From positions 1-8,473 of the forward strand of contig JAYFPY010000037.1 in assembly GCA_034927505.1 (NCBI GenBank): a stretch of 8,473 bases of DNA. The letters are read 5' to 3'. Both the position numbers and the translations under genes were made by a program. Shown here piece after piece: positions 1 through 5,691 of the stretch. The notes below the pieces were generated by a model, which was not told where the DNA came from, did not search any database, and was given only the letters and a program-made list of their open reading frames with translations. Numbering within the stretch: position 1 is the stretch's first letter; each line of letters opens with the position of its first letter. This DNA is from RUG100 sp034927505 (GTDB taxonomy: Bacteria > Bacillota > Clostridia > Peptostreptococcales > Anaerovoracaceae).

Positions 1-107
1 ATGTTGGTAGTGCTGTTCCGGATGTCCTTGTTGTAATAGTAATACTTCTCACTGCCGTTTTCATTCCTTGCACTCGCTATTATATTCCCTTCTGTCCCCA
101 GCATATT
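1..107. repeat. 107-bp terminal direct repeat, left copy
   Basis: Bases 1-107 are identical to 8367-8473. Both copies encode the same part of the YD-repeat core (from NMLGTEGNIIAS through KDIRNSTTN) in the same reading frame on the minus strand. Confidence 0.97.
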
Positions 108-1886
108 GAAACTTGTCATCCCATTATTTCCATCAGTAGTACACAGCACTGCACCGTCCTGATAGAAATACTTTGTCCTGTTATTTCCTTCAGTCTTGCT
201 GATCCTCTGTCCGTCTCCATTGTATTTATTGGACTGCACCTTGGTCGTCACTTCTTCCTCGGTATTCACGGTGATGCCGTCTCCGTCTGTATCTTCGCTG
301 TCCTCCGACGCTTCGACAGATTTGATCTCCTTTTTGGTCACTGTCGACAGCCTGTTTTCTCCATCATATGTCATGATGTTCGTGATCTTGTTTTCACTGT
401 CTGCTTCTTTTATTTGATTACCGTTGCCGTCATATGTGTATGTCTTGTCAGAGACGGTATCTTCCGCCTGCATCGTTTTGGCTCCGGTCATCTGATCCAG
501 GCTGTTGTATGTATAGTCAGTTGTCACTCTGCCGTCATCGGTCCCCGATCCCGACTCTGTTTCTTTGGCCCTGTTACCTGCAGCATCGTATGTGTATGAT
601 ATGTCTTTTACCGTATTGTCTATATCGTCCTTTATCTCAGTTGCGGTCAGCTGCCCGTCTGCATCATAAGTGTACTCCTTCAGCCTGTCCAGCTTTCCGC
701 TGTCTTCACTGCTTGGATATCCGTTCACGGCATCCTCGCTTATGATGCTGCCATTCTTGTCATACTTCACAGCATATGATTCTCTGACCTCTCCTGTTCC
801 GTTTTCTCTGTATTCCATCTTCACAGGTCTGTCAAGATCATCGTATGAAAAATCTATCTGTGTGAAATCATTTCCGCTTGCTGATCCCATATCTCTGTGA
901 TCTTTGATAGTCGCTACTTTACCGTCATTTGTATATGAATACTCCCTTAGTGTCTTTGTGTTTCCCGATATCACGGCCCTTATCTCAGTCAGCCATTTAT
1001 AGTCGTTATATACATATTCAAGTCCGTCCACTTTGCTTGCGTTTCCGCTGTACGTGACTCCTGTCAGGTCATCTTCCATATCATAACTGTAGGATATGGT
1101 ACTCGTCCTGCTGCCGTCCGTTTCTGTTACCTTCGACAACTTATCCAGCCCTGTGTATTCATACGTCTTTCCCCGCAGCAGTGTTTCTGCTCCTTCTTTT
1201 ACTTCGTAGTCTTTTTCTTCAGTCATGTTGCCTGAAATATCATATGAATATTTCGATGTCAGCGTCAGTTCTCCGGTCTTGTCGAATGTCTTTGTCTGCA
1301 GGGTCTGTCCCTTGGCGTCGTAAACAGACAGTCTATAGTTGCCTTCCGTATTCTTTGACTTTGTCTGTCTCCCTTCCGCATCATATTCGTATGAAGTAGT
1401 GATCGGAGCCACACTTCCGTTTCCCTTGTCTGATGTGCTGAGTTCAGTACCCGATGCGCTGGCAAGGCCTGTCCTTTTGTTCCCTTTGGCGTCGGTCACT
1501 GTTGTCTCTGTGTTCCCTGTCGCTGTCGTTTCATATGATACTCTCTGCATCCTTCCCGACGGCAGCTTCACGCCGGTCAGCCTCGATCTGCTGTCATCAT
1601 TATATCCTACTTGATATGCATTTCCCATACCATCGCTGATTTTCGATATTACAGTTTCGTCACTTTCATTGTAAAACTGCTGGCGATACTGACAGCGCCT
1701 GCAGCTCCCGGATCTACCGTTTCGGTAAAATCCACCCTTACACATATATAGACGTGAAACACGGCACAGCGTTACAAAAAATACACAAAAAAACATAAAT
1801 GCTGTGTTCACAATGTTTGCAAGCCATTTTTTCTTGTTGTCGGCGTACAAAAAAACCGTTGATATTTCAACGGTTTTTTTGGCCAT
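1..1886 (-). CDS. YD-repeat (Rhs-like) core protein, partial: 3' end beyond window start, 5' end truncated or frameshifted
   Basis: Reading from high to low coordinates, one frame is open from a TAG at 1904-1902 to base 1 and continues past the window. From about 1690 down it encodes a typical Rhs core with roughly fourteen YD repeats, for example YEYDAEGRQTKS, YSYDISGNMTEE, YTYDADGQLTAT, YTYDAAGNRAKE and YTYDGNGNQIKE. In known Rhs and teneurin proteins these form a beta-cage that encloses a C-terminal toxin. The N-terminus is doubtful. ATG 1886 has a weak AGAGG site, but its first codons are the terminator palindrome at 1849-1880. ATG 1745 has no ribosome site. Residues encoded at about 1740-1680 are oddly Arg/Cys-rich, whereas another frame there reads VDFTETVDPGAAGAV and would join the core if the T4 run at 1676-1673 were T5. 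I infer a displaced core that lost its normal start. An acidic DTDGDGI segment lies at 293-273. Family certain; start unresolved. Confidence 0.88.
   Translation of the reverse strand, partial: MAKKTVEISTVFLYADNKKKWLANIVNTAFMFFCVFFVTLCRVSRLYMCKGGFYRNGRSGSCRRCQYRQQFYNESDETVISKISDGMGNAYQVGYNDDSRSRLTGVKLPSGRMQRVSYETTATGNTETTVTDAKGNKRTGLASASGTELSTSDKGNGSVAPITTSYEYDAEGRQTKSKNTEGNYRLSVYDAKGQTLQTKTFDKTGELTLTSKYSYDISGNMTEEKDYEVKEGAETLLRGKTYEYTGLDKLSKVTETDGSRTSTISYSYDMEDDLTGVTYSGNASKVDGLEYVYNDYKWLTEIRAVISGNTKTLREYSYTNDGKVATIKDHRDMGSASGNDFTQIDFSYDDLDRPVKMEYRENGTGEVRESYAVKYDKNGSIISEDAVNGYPSSEDSGKLDRLKEYTYDADGQLTATEIKDDIDNTVKDISYTYDAAGNRAKETESGSGTDDGRVTTDYTYNSLDQMTGAKTMQAEDTVSDKTYTYDGNGNQIKEADSENKITNIMTYDGENRLSTVTKKEIKSVEASEDSEDTDGDGITVNTEEEVTTKVQSNKYNGDGQRISKTEGNNRTKYFYQDGAVLCTTDGNNGMTSFNMLGTEGNIIASARNENGSEKYYYYNKDIRNSTTN
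1751..1776 (-). promoter_or_regulatory. ECF-type promoter candidate upstream of the YD-repeat core
   Basis: On the minus strand TGTAAC (1776-1771) and CGTC (1754-1751) are separated by 16 bases, matching the general ECF promoter form known from Bacillus sigma-X and sigma-W type factors (TGTAAC or TGAAAC, spacer 16-17, CGTC, CGAC or CGTA). An A/T-rich run precedes the -35. The expected start is around 1745, directly before the YD-repeat frame. The cognate factor may be the sigma gene at 5669-6220; this is inference. Confidence 0.45.
1770..1796. repeat. 27-bp direct repeat, copy 1
   Basis: The plus strand starts CGTTACAAAAAATACAC and ends AAACAT. It matches the copy at 4412-4438 at 25 of 27 positions, in the same orientation; similarity stops abruptly on both sides. 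It contains the ECF-like -35 TGTAAC on the minus strand. Confidence 0.7.
1849..1880. terminator. strong bidirectional intrinsic terminator
   Basis: A perfect 14-bp stem pairs AAAAAAACCGTTGA (1849-1862) with TCAACGGTTTTTTT (1867-1880) around a 4-base loop. The A and T tracts give a U-run after the stem in either direction. On the minus strand it would stop transcripts from the hairpin cluster or the AbiE-like operon before they enter the YD-repeat core. Confidence 0.85.
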
Positions 1887-1916
1887 GAAAGCCTCTTGAT
1901 CCTATTCAGCCGTCCC

Positions 1917-2017
1917 GGGGTCCCAAATCCTCTTCGCGGATTTACCCCTCTGGCAGAAAGCGTATCTGCGACATATCCTTCGCTGTCGCTCGAATATGTC
2001 GGGTTCGCTATTCGAAC
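1917..2017 (-). ncRNA. cluster of hairpins, candidate structured RNA or leader
   Basis: Four inverted repeats follow each other in about 100 bases. GGGGT (1917-1921) pairs with ACCCC (1944-1948) around AAATCC (1925-1930) and GGATTT (1938-1943). GCAGA (1953-1957) pairs with TCTGC (1965-1969). CGACATAT (1969-1976) pairs with ATATGTCG (1994-2001). GTTCG (2003-2007) pairs with CGAAC (2013-2017). The stretch is GC-rich within a very AT-rich intergenic region. On the minus strand it ends about 40 bases before the strong terminator at 1880-1849 and lies downstream of a promoter-like sequence at 2130-2098. This could be a small RNA, a transcription-attenuation leader ahead of the YD-repeat frame, or a palindrome-rich intergenic repeat. 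Family unknown to me; not a tRNA. Confidence 0.35.
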
Positions 2018-2106
2018 TCTATAAGCACATCTTGGTTTTCACTATATTTAGTCATTCCATTTATTTCGCAGCCACAACATATATATGCATTATCCGTATT
2101 ATACAT
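2008..2106 (-). CDS. possible 32-residue small ORF with a CCGC motif
   Basis: An ATG at 2106 opens a 32-residue frame ending at TAG 2010-2008. The peptide contains YICCGCEINGMTKYSE, with Cys at positions 10, 11 and 13, then ends DVLIEFE. Its composition is balanced and soluble, unlike random AT-rich translation, and the Cys cluster hints at metal binding or a fragment of a larger zinc-ribbon protein. Against it: only a weak GAGAA precedes the ATG, an in-frame TAG lies four codons upstream, and a -10-like sequence overlaps the first codons. It could be a real microprotein, a decayed gene end, or chance. Confidence 0.25.
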   Translation of the reverse strand: MYNTDNAYICCGCEINGMTKYSENQDVLIEFE

Positions 2107-2130
2107 ATTTCTCGGCTAGTTTGTCGTCAA
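2098..2130 (-). promoter_or_regulatory. promoter-like sequence upstream of the hairpin cluster
   Basis: TTGACG (2130-2125) is followed after 17 bases by TATGTA (2107-2102) or after 21 bases by TATAAT (2103-2098). Neither combination is ideal, but the position would give a transcript of about 240 nt ending at the terminator 1880-1849. The rest of 2107-2242 is AT-rich with no other gene seen. Confidence 0.3.
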
Positions 2131-2242
2131 AATTACGTCGCTTGTTTTTTGATGATTTTCAGCCTTTGATATCATTATCTTAATCTTCTTTCACAAATTT
2201 TTATGATATTTTAATACATTGTATGAACCACCTACATCATTA

Positions 2243-3001
2243 TTACCTTTTTAGTTCGTAGCATACTTCTATTACATTTATCAACTCATCAAAAGTCGTA
2301 TTTTTGATGTTAAGATTTTTCAAATCCACAGGCTGCGTCTTGGCTCTGGATAGAAACTCTATTGCATCTGCTTCAATGCGACCAGACAGTGGCAAGCGAC
2401 TTTCTTTTTCTATGCTTGCACTTAATCTGAAAATATCATTTTTATGCTTTTTGATGGTCTTGCTATCTATGGACTCGCCATTATTCTTTCGTTCCGACAA
2501 ATCCAGCCACGCTTTCATCTTAAACAGCACAATATATTCCAGATCCAGTACTGACACATCATCTACTATGGTTACCCCGTGTTTTAGGAAATCATAATAA
2601 TCGTCATCTAACAAGATTGCCGAAAGGCTGATTGCATCATCACTGATATGTATTGGTCCTAATCTTGTTGCAAGTGAACTTAAATAATCGGGCCGTTTAC
2701 TGAACAATTCAATCATGTGTGGAAACGAATAATTCTTTGGTTTTGAGAATCGGAAAAACTGATTCTCTCCACTTCCTTTGTCAATATGTTCGTAGCCACC
2801 ATCCTCAACAAATTGGATAAAATGGTTTGAGAATTCCTCATCCAATTCTTCCAGAATCAGCACCATATCTAAATCTTTTGTTGCTCGAAAATCTTCTCCC
2901 AGGTTTCCTAAAATGATATCGCAGGCAGTTCCTCCAATAAATGTGTATTGACCTGTAAACTCTTTGAAATACTCTTTGAATTTATCTACTCCTCGTACCA
3001 T
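2243..3001 (-). CDS. AbiEii-like nucleotidyltransferase, predicted toxin
   Basis: 252 residues with the signature of the DNA polymerase beta-type nucleotidyltransferase fold. The sequence FIGGTACDIILG places Gly23-Gly24, and ATKDLDMVL supplies the metal-binding pair Asp43 and Asp45. A third acidic residue is probably Glu98 in HMIELFS. After residue ~140 a helical region with SVLDLEYIVLFKMKAWLDLSERK matches the helical half typical of AbiEii/AbiGii toxin-family proteins, which transfer nucleotides to RNA or protein targets and can block growth during phage infection. GGAAGGA at 3013-3007 lies 5 nt before ATG 3001, and the start overlaps the preceding antitoxin-like gene by 16 bp. All catalytic residues look intact, so it is likely active. 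The substrate is not readable; a housekeeping nucleotidyltransferase is less likely given the pairing. No clear terminator immediately follows the gene. Confidence 0.82.
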   Translation of the reverse strand: MVRGVDKFKEYFKEFTGQYTFIGGTACDIILGNLGEDFRATKDLDMVLILEELDEEFSNHFIQFVEDGGYEHIDKGSGENQFFRFSKPKNYSFPHMIELFSKRPDYLSSLATRLGPIHISDDAISLSAILLDDDYYDFLKHGVTIVDDVSVLDLEYIVLFKMKAWLDLSERKNNGESIDSKTIKKHKNDIFRLSASIEKESRLPLSGRIEADAIEFLSRAKTQPVDLKNLNIKNTTFDELINVIEVCYELKR

Positions 3002-3969
3002 ACTGTTCCTTCCATCAATTCATCTATTGCAATTCCTGTTCTGTCATCTTTTTTATCAATACTCATAATCAAGGAAACTGGATCGACATATTGATTATGT
3101 GTGAGTTTACTAATATCATATTGCATGATCTGTATCTGTGGCAGACCTTCCATCAATGCTTGTGCCTTTGTTACTCTAACTTTTTCAAAAAGGGTTGCTT
3201 TCGCATTTGTTGCAAATATCTCATTTGACGGTTCTCCCAACATAGTCTGTTCTGCTAATGCTGTCTCTCCGGCTTTATATACCTGAATATTGTCTGGTAT
3301 GTGATTTACATACCAGGATTTTTTTACAGGATCGATTAAATATTTTTTACCTATTCGATAATACTCTCTCCGATCAATTGGTTCATATATTTTCTTTCTA
3401 CCTGTCTTACCACTCACTTCCAGATCGATAACCCGGATGCGTTGCAATTCTTCCATGGCTCTAAGCACCGTCATATTAGATACATCCAGTGTTTTCGAAA
3501 GTTCCTCTGTAACAAACTGCGCTTTATCTGAATAAAGAACAGCAAGATAAATCATTTGTGTTAATGCTGTAAACTTTTCCCGGTCTTCCATATCTTCAAT
3601 CTGTTCTTTGTTCCGCTTTATATGCACCGCCATAAATGGTAAGTACATTTGCTTATCTATTGTAACAAACGCAATACGTTCTTCCAGCATTTTTTTCATT
3701 TTGTATGCGGTTGGAGTATCAAGTAACATTGCCACCTCATATCCTGCTTTTTCTTGAATACGCTTCATCTGAATTTTTGCTTTAGGTATAGTCAGTTCAT
3801 TCAATGGTTTTATCAGCAAAAAACTCTCGTCTAGTGCTTCAACGAAATAATACTCATAACCACCTGCAAGCTGTATGTTAAGATACTCTTTTGCATTCCA
3901 ATATTTAATTTTTGCATTGGCATCTAAACTATTTTGCAAATAATCCAAAACTTTTTTCACATCATTCAC
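2986..3969 (-). CDS. AbiEi-like antitoxin: winged-helix transcriptional regulator
   Basis: 327 residues from a GTG start at 3969 that overlaps the upstream stop by 4 nt (GTGA); no strong ribosome site, so translation is probably coupled. The N-terminal ~130 residues are an alpha/beta region of unknown role. Residues about 133-205 hold a MarR-like winged helix: LTQMIYLAVLYSDKAQFVTEEL, recognition helix VSNMTVLRAMEELQRIRVIDL, and a basic wing SGKTGRKKIYEP. A C-terminal region (about 215-327) completes it. Its stop overlaps the start of the nucleotidyltransferase gene by 16 bp. A DNA-binding protein immediately upstream of an AbiEii-type nucleotidyltransferase is the layout of AbiE-like type IV toxin-antitoxin systems, where the first protein represses the operon and antagonises the toxin. 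Related proteins are often annotated only as MarR-family regulators. The antitoxin role rests on the pairing. Confidence 0.75.
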   Translation of the reverse strand: MNDVKKVLDYLQNSLDANAKIKYWNAKEYLNIQLAGGYEYYFVEALDESFLLIKPLNELTIPKAKIQMKRIQEKAGYEVAMLLDTPTAYKMKKMLEERIAFVTIDKQMYLPFMAVHIKRNKEQIEDMEDREKFTALTQMIYLAVLYSDKAQFVTEELSKTLDVSNMTVLRAMEELQRIRVIDLEVSGKTGRKKIYEPIDRREYYRIGKKYLIDPVKKSWYVNHIPDNIQVYKAGETALAEQTMLGEPSNEIFATNAKATLFEKVRVTKAQALMEGLPQIQIMQYDISKLTHNQYVDPVSLIMSIDKKDDRTGIAIDELMEGTVWYEE

Positions 3970-4310
3970 CCGCTTTCTTTTTTAATATAACATAAGAATG
4001 TTTTATTGTAAATGATTGTGTTTGTTTGTATCGTATAATCCTTGACTATGTGATTATCCCATTCCCTGAATTGAACAGCACGCTGATTATTGACCTTGAA
4101 TCCAACTGCGATGATCATCTGCATATCATAATGATAAGTATTCCTCTTAACGCTTCTGCTTCCCTCGTTTTGAACTATTAAGTATTTCTTAATAGTTGCT
4201 TCCGGCGATAACTCACCGTCCTCATATATCTTTTTTATATGCTGATTGACCGCAGCAACGCTAACATCACAAATCATTCCCAGCACATCCTTTCGATCAA
4301 CTCTCCGCAA
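3966..4310 (-). pseudogene. truncated RhuM-family remnant
   Basis: The 114-residue frame matches the N-terminal DNA-binding part of RhuM (Virulence_RhuM) proteins. It has a helix-turn-helix-like stretch RKDVLGMICDVSVAAVNQHI followed by KKIYEDGELSPEATIKK, then YHYDMQMIIAVGFKV and NNQRAVQFREWDNHIVKDY. These correspond to the family pattern of HLKNIFEEGEL, YNLD.IISVGYRV and QFR.WA. Intact members are around three times longer. Here similarity stops near residue 95 and an unrelated tail ends at the TGA at 3968-3966. The N-terminal strand before the helix-turn-helix is also missing: an in-frame stop lies just upstream and the only start is a TTG at 4310 without a good ribosome site. It overlaps the next gene by 4 nt (GTGA), so it may still couple translation to the AbiE-like pair. 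A short functional regulator is the alternative. Confidence 0.62.
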
Positions 4311-4327
4311 TTTGCATGGTCTTGCGG
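4305..4327. promoter_or_regulatory. inverted repeat, possible operator of the AbiE-like operon
   Basis: CCGCAA (4305-4310) and TTGCGG (4322-4327) form a perfect 6-bp inverted repeat with an 11-base spacer, immediately downstream of the predicted transcription start near 4333. AbiEi-type antitoxins are known to repress their own promoters through inverted repeats, so this is a candidate binding site; it could also be a weak hairpin over the TTG start. Confidence 0.35.
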
Positions 4328-4339
4328 TCTTTCACTTAA

Positions 4340-4367
4340 ATTGTACTAAATATTTTCTACTTGTCAA
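4340..4367 (-). promoter_or_regulatory. sigma-A-type promoter of the RhuM remnant/AbiE-like operon
   Basis: A consensus -35 TTGACA (4367-4362) and a near-consensus -10 TACAAT (4345-4340) are separated by 16 bases. Transcription would start near 4333, only about 20 bases before the TTG at 4310, reading through all three minus-strand genes down to 2243. Confidence 0.75.
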
Positions 4368-4411
4368 TCACTTCAGTATGTCCCGTCGATATGATGTCCC
4401 AATTCAAAAAA

Positions 4412-4438
4412 CGTTACAAGAAATACACAAATAAACAT
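4412..4438. repeat. 27-bp direct repeat, copy 2
   Basis: The plus strand starts CGTTACAAGAAATACAC and ends AAACAT, differing from copy 1 at two bases. On the minus strand it carries TGTAAC (4417-4412), with CATC after a 16-base spacer, a weaker ECF-like site than at copy 1. It lies between the divergent RhuM remnant and secreted-protein genes. Confidence 0.7.
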
Positions 4439-4458
4439 GATTATCTTTTGATGTTTTC

Positions 4459-4485
4459 TGTTTCGCACCATGTATATTTTCCGTC
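4459..4485 (+). promoter_or_regulatory. promoter region candidate of the secreted-protein gene
   Basis: Two readings overlap. TGTTTC (4459-4464), a 17-base spacer and CGTC (4482-4485) resemble an ECF promoter with a two-base mismatch in the -35. Alternatively TTGATG (4448-4453) with TATATT (4473-4478) is a sigma-A-like pair with a long 19-base spacer. The sequence does not decide between them. Confidence 0.3.
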
Positions 4486-4527
4486 TTTATATAACGAAAA
4501 CATTTTTTGTTAGAGGAGGAAAATATA

Positions 4528-4926
4528 ATGAAACTAAAAAAACAAACACTTATCATCGCCGTTATCGCCCTTTGCATCTTATCTGCAAACATATGCTTTG
4601 CTCAGGAAGGATACTGTTCCGTATTTTCAACTAATGTCTCCTTTGTCAAAAGCAGTGCCACGTCCGCTAAAGCATCTGTTTCATCCAAGTCGAATGGAGC
4701 TGCCGACAAAATGAAAGCCACCTTACGATTACAGGTTTACTCCACTTCAAAAGGAAAATATGTAAACAGTTCTGCCGATCCGGTATCCAAAACCGTTTCT
4801 TCAGCAGCTATATCTTTTTCTCATGCTTTCAAGATTTCACCTTCAAAGAAATACAGGATAAAAATCACTGTGAGCAGCACAACAGGCTCTCAGACATTCT
4901 CGAAAAACTACTACAAGGTCCTATGA
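4528..4926 (+). CDS. small secreted protein of unknown function
   Basis: 132 residues from ATG 4528, chosen because GAGGAGG (4513-4519) lies 8 nt upstream; an earlier in-frame TTG at 4507 would put that site inside the gene. Residues 1-25 form a clear Sec signal peptide: a basic MKLKKQ, a hydrophobic TLIIAVIALCILSAN, and a likely cut after CFA. The mature ~107 residues are rich in Ser, Thr and Lys, with one Cys near the start, and alternate short hydrophobic stretches (KATLRLQVYST, KYRIKITVSSTTGS) as in an all-beta, Ig-like fold. There is no lipobox, LPXTG or membrane helix, so it should be released. It is the only plus-strand gene, convergent with the anti-sigma gene and divergent from the RhuM/AbiE operon. 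It resembles the small beta-sandwich exported proteins common in gut Clostridia, but I do not recognise the family and propose no activity. Confidence 0.82.
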   Translation: MKLKKQTLIIAVIALCILSANICFAQEGYCSVFSTNVSFVKSSATSAKASVSSKSNGAADKMKATLRLQVYSTSKGKYVNSSADPVSKTVSSAAISFSHAFKISPSKKYRIKITVSSTTGSQTFSKNYYKVL

Positions 4927-4942
4927 TCGAGCCTTCATAGAT

Positions 4943-4968
4943 AAGCCGGAGCATTTCTGCTCCGGCTT
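4943..4968. terminator. terminator hairpin shared by convergent genes
   Basis: AAGCCGGAGCA (4943-4953) pairs perfectly with TGCTCCGGCTT (4958-4968) around loop TTTC, an 11-bp GC-rich stem. It sits between the secreted-protein stop (4926) and the anti-sigma stop (4972). The T-tracts on both sides are short, so it may be only moderately efficient. Confidence 0.75.
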
Positions 4969-4971
4969 GTT

Positions 4972-5691
4972 TCATTCAACTTTCTTTGCCACTTTGATCA
5001 TTTCTTTCTCTGTCGCATCACCGCTGATCGTGAACACGGCGTTCCCGATGAATACCGCTGCCTGCGGTTTCTTCGTGCTCTCATCCTTTGTCACGAATAT
5101 TTTTCGGTCGGACATATCGATAGTATATCCCTCGCCTGAAACATACGTAGAATCATCCTCACCTACAGACGTCAGCTGTCCCATATACAGTTTTTTATCT
5201 CCATTGGCATACACATACTCCGTCATATTGCCCAATGCCTCATCCTCCGGCTTTTCGATAGTCAGAGATTCGAACCGGTATCCTTCCGGTATATATGTTG
5301 GCTCGATCATCTCAGGGAAAAAGTCCTTTGCATCATCCATATCGCTTTCATCGGTCACGGTCATTTTCTCGACCCCATCCTCTTCCACGATCGCAGGGCC
5401 GCTGCCGGCAAACATGCCGCCTGTCACCTGTCTTACTTTATACAACAAAGTCTTTGCACCCAGAGCGCTGTTTGAATTGATCCATACCGTCATCAGCGAA
5501 CTGAGCGCTATGACGCAGGCGATCATCGCTGCAATCCTGGTCCATTTTCGAGATTTCTTTGCAGGAGAAACTTTTACATATTCTTCATCCATGAAAGACA
5601 TGTCCAGTTCCGGGATATCGTCGCTTCCGTGTTCCGTATAAGCCGACCTAAGCTTTTCTGTCAGTTGCTTATCTGCAAATTTCCCGTTCAT
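4972..5691 (-). CDS. membrane anti-sigma factor-like protein with DUF4367-type extracellular domain
   Basis: 239 residues when started at ATG 5691, which has AAAGGGGG (5707-5700) 8 nt upstream. A longer frame from ATG 5718 lacks such a site. The first ~50 residues are cytoplasmic and acidic (DDIPELDMSFMDEEYVK) and would hold the sigma factor. A single transmembrane helix at about residues 52-73 (TRIAAMIACVIALSSLMTVW) follows a KKSRK stop. The C-terminal part, about 132-236, begins YIPEGYRFESL and contains YVYANGDKKLYMGQL and AVFIGNAVFTISG, a DUF4367-like pattern common in Clostridial sensors next to ECF sigma genes. No zinc-binding HxxxCxxC motif is present, so it is not a classic ZAS anti-sigma. 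It overlaps the upstream sigma gene by 23 nt. The ligand or stress sensed outside cannot be inferred. The gene ends 45 bp from the convergent secreted-protein gene, with a hairpin between. Confidence 0.88.
   Translation of the reverse strand: MNGKFADKQLTEKLRSAYTEHGSDDIPELDMSFMDEEYVKVSPAKKSRKWTRIAAMIACVIALSSLMTVWINSNSALGAKTLLYKVRQVTGGMFAGSGPAIVEEDGVEKMTVTDESDMDDAKDFFPEMIEPTYIPEGYRFESLTIEKPEDEALGNMTEYVYANGDKKLYMGQLTSVGEDDSTYVSGEGYTIDMSDRKIFVTKDESTKKPQAAVFIGNAVFTISGDATEKEMIKVAKKVE

Noticed and set aside
196..1639. Several plus-strand open frames of 60-100 codons
   Set aside because: They are antisense to the YD-repeat core, which explains the open frames through its codon pattern; none has a good ribosome site or recognisable domain.
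1746..1886. N-terminus MAKKTVEISTVFLYADNKKK with a hydrophobic stretch as a signal peptide for the Rhs core
   Set aside because: Its first codons are the terminator palindrome, and the part shared with copy 2 at 4412-4438 changes amino acids at both differing bases, so coding is doubtful; kept only as the outer bound of the frame.
2003..2017. GGTTCG...CGAA sequence resembling a tRNA T-loop
   Set aside because: No acceptor, D or anticodon arms could be paired around it; it is one stem of the hairpin cluster.
4404..4592. Minus-strand 62-codon frame with a hydrophobic segment
   Set aside because: It is antisense to the secreted-protein start and runs through the promoter region and copy 2 of the 27-bp repeat; no ribosome site.
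4967..5641. Plus-strand open frame of 224 codons
   Set aside because: It is antisense to the anti-sigma gene, which has a clear ribosome site, membrane helix and family pattern; the plus frame is Ser-rich shadow sequence.
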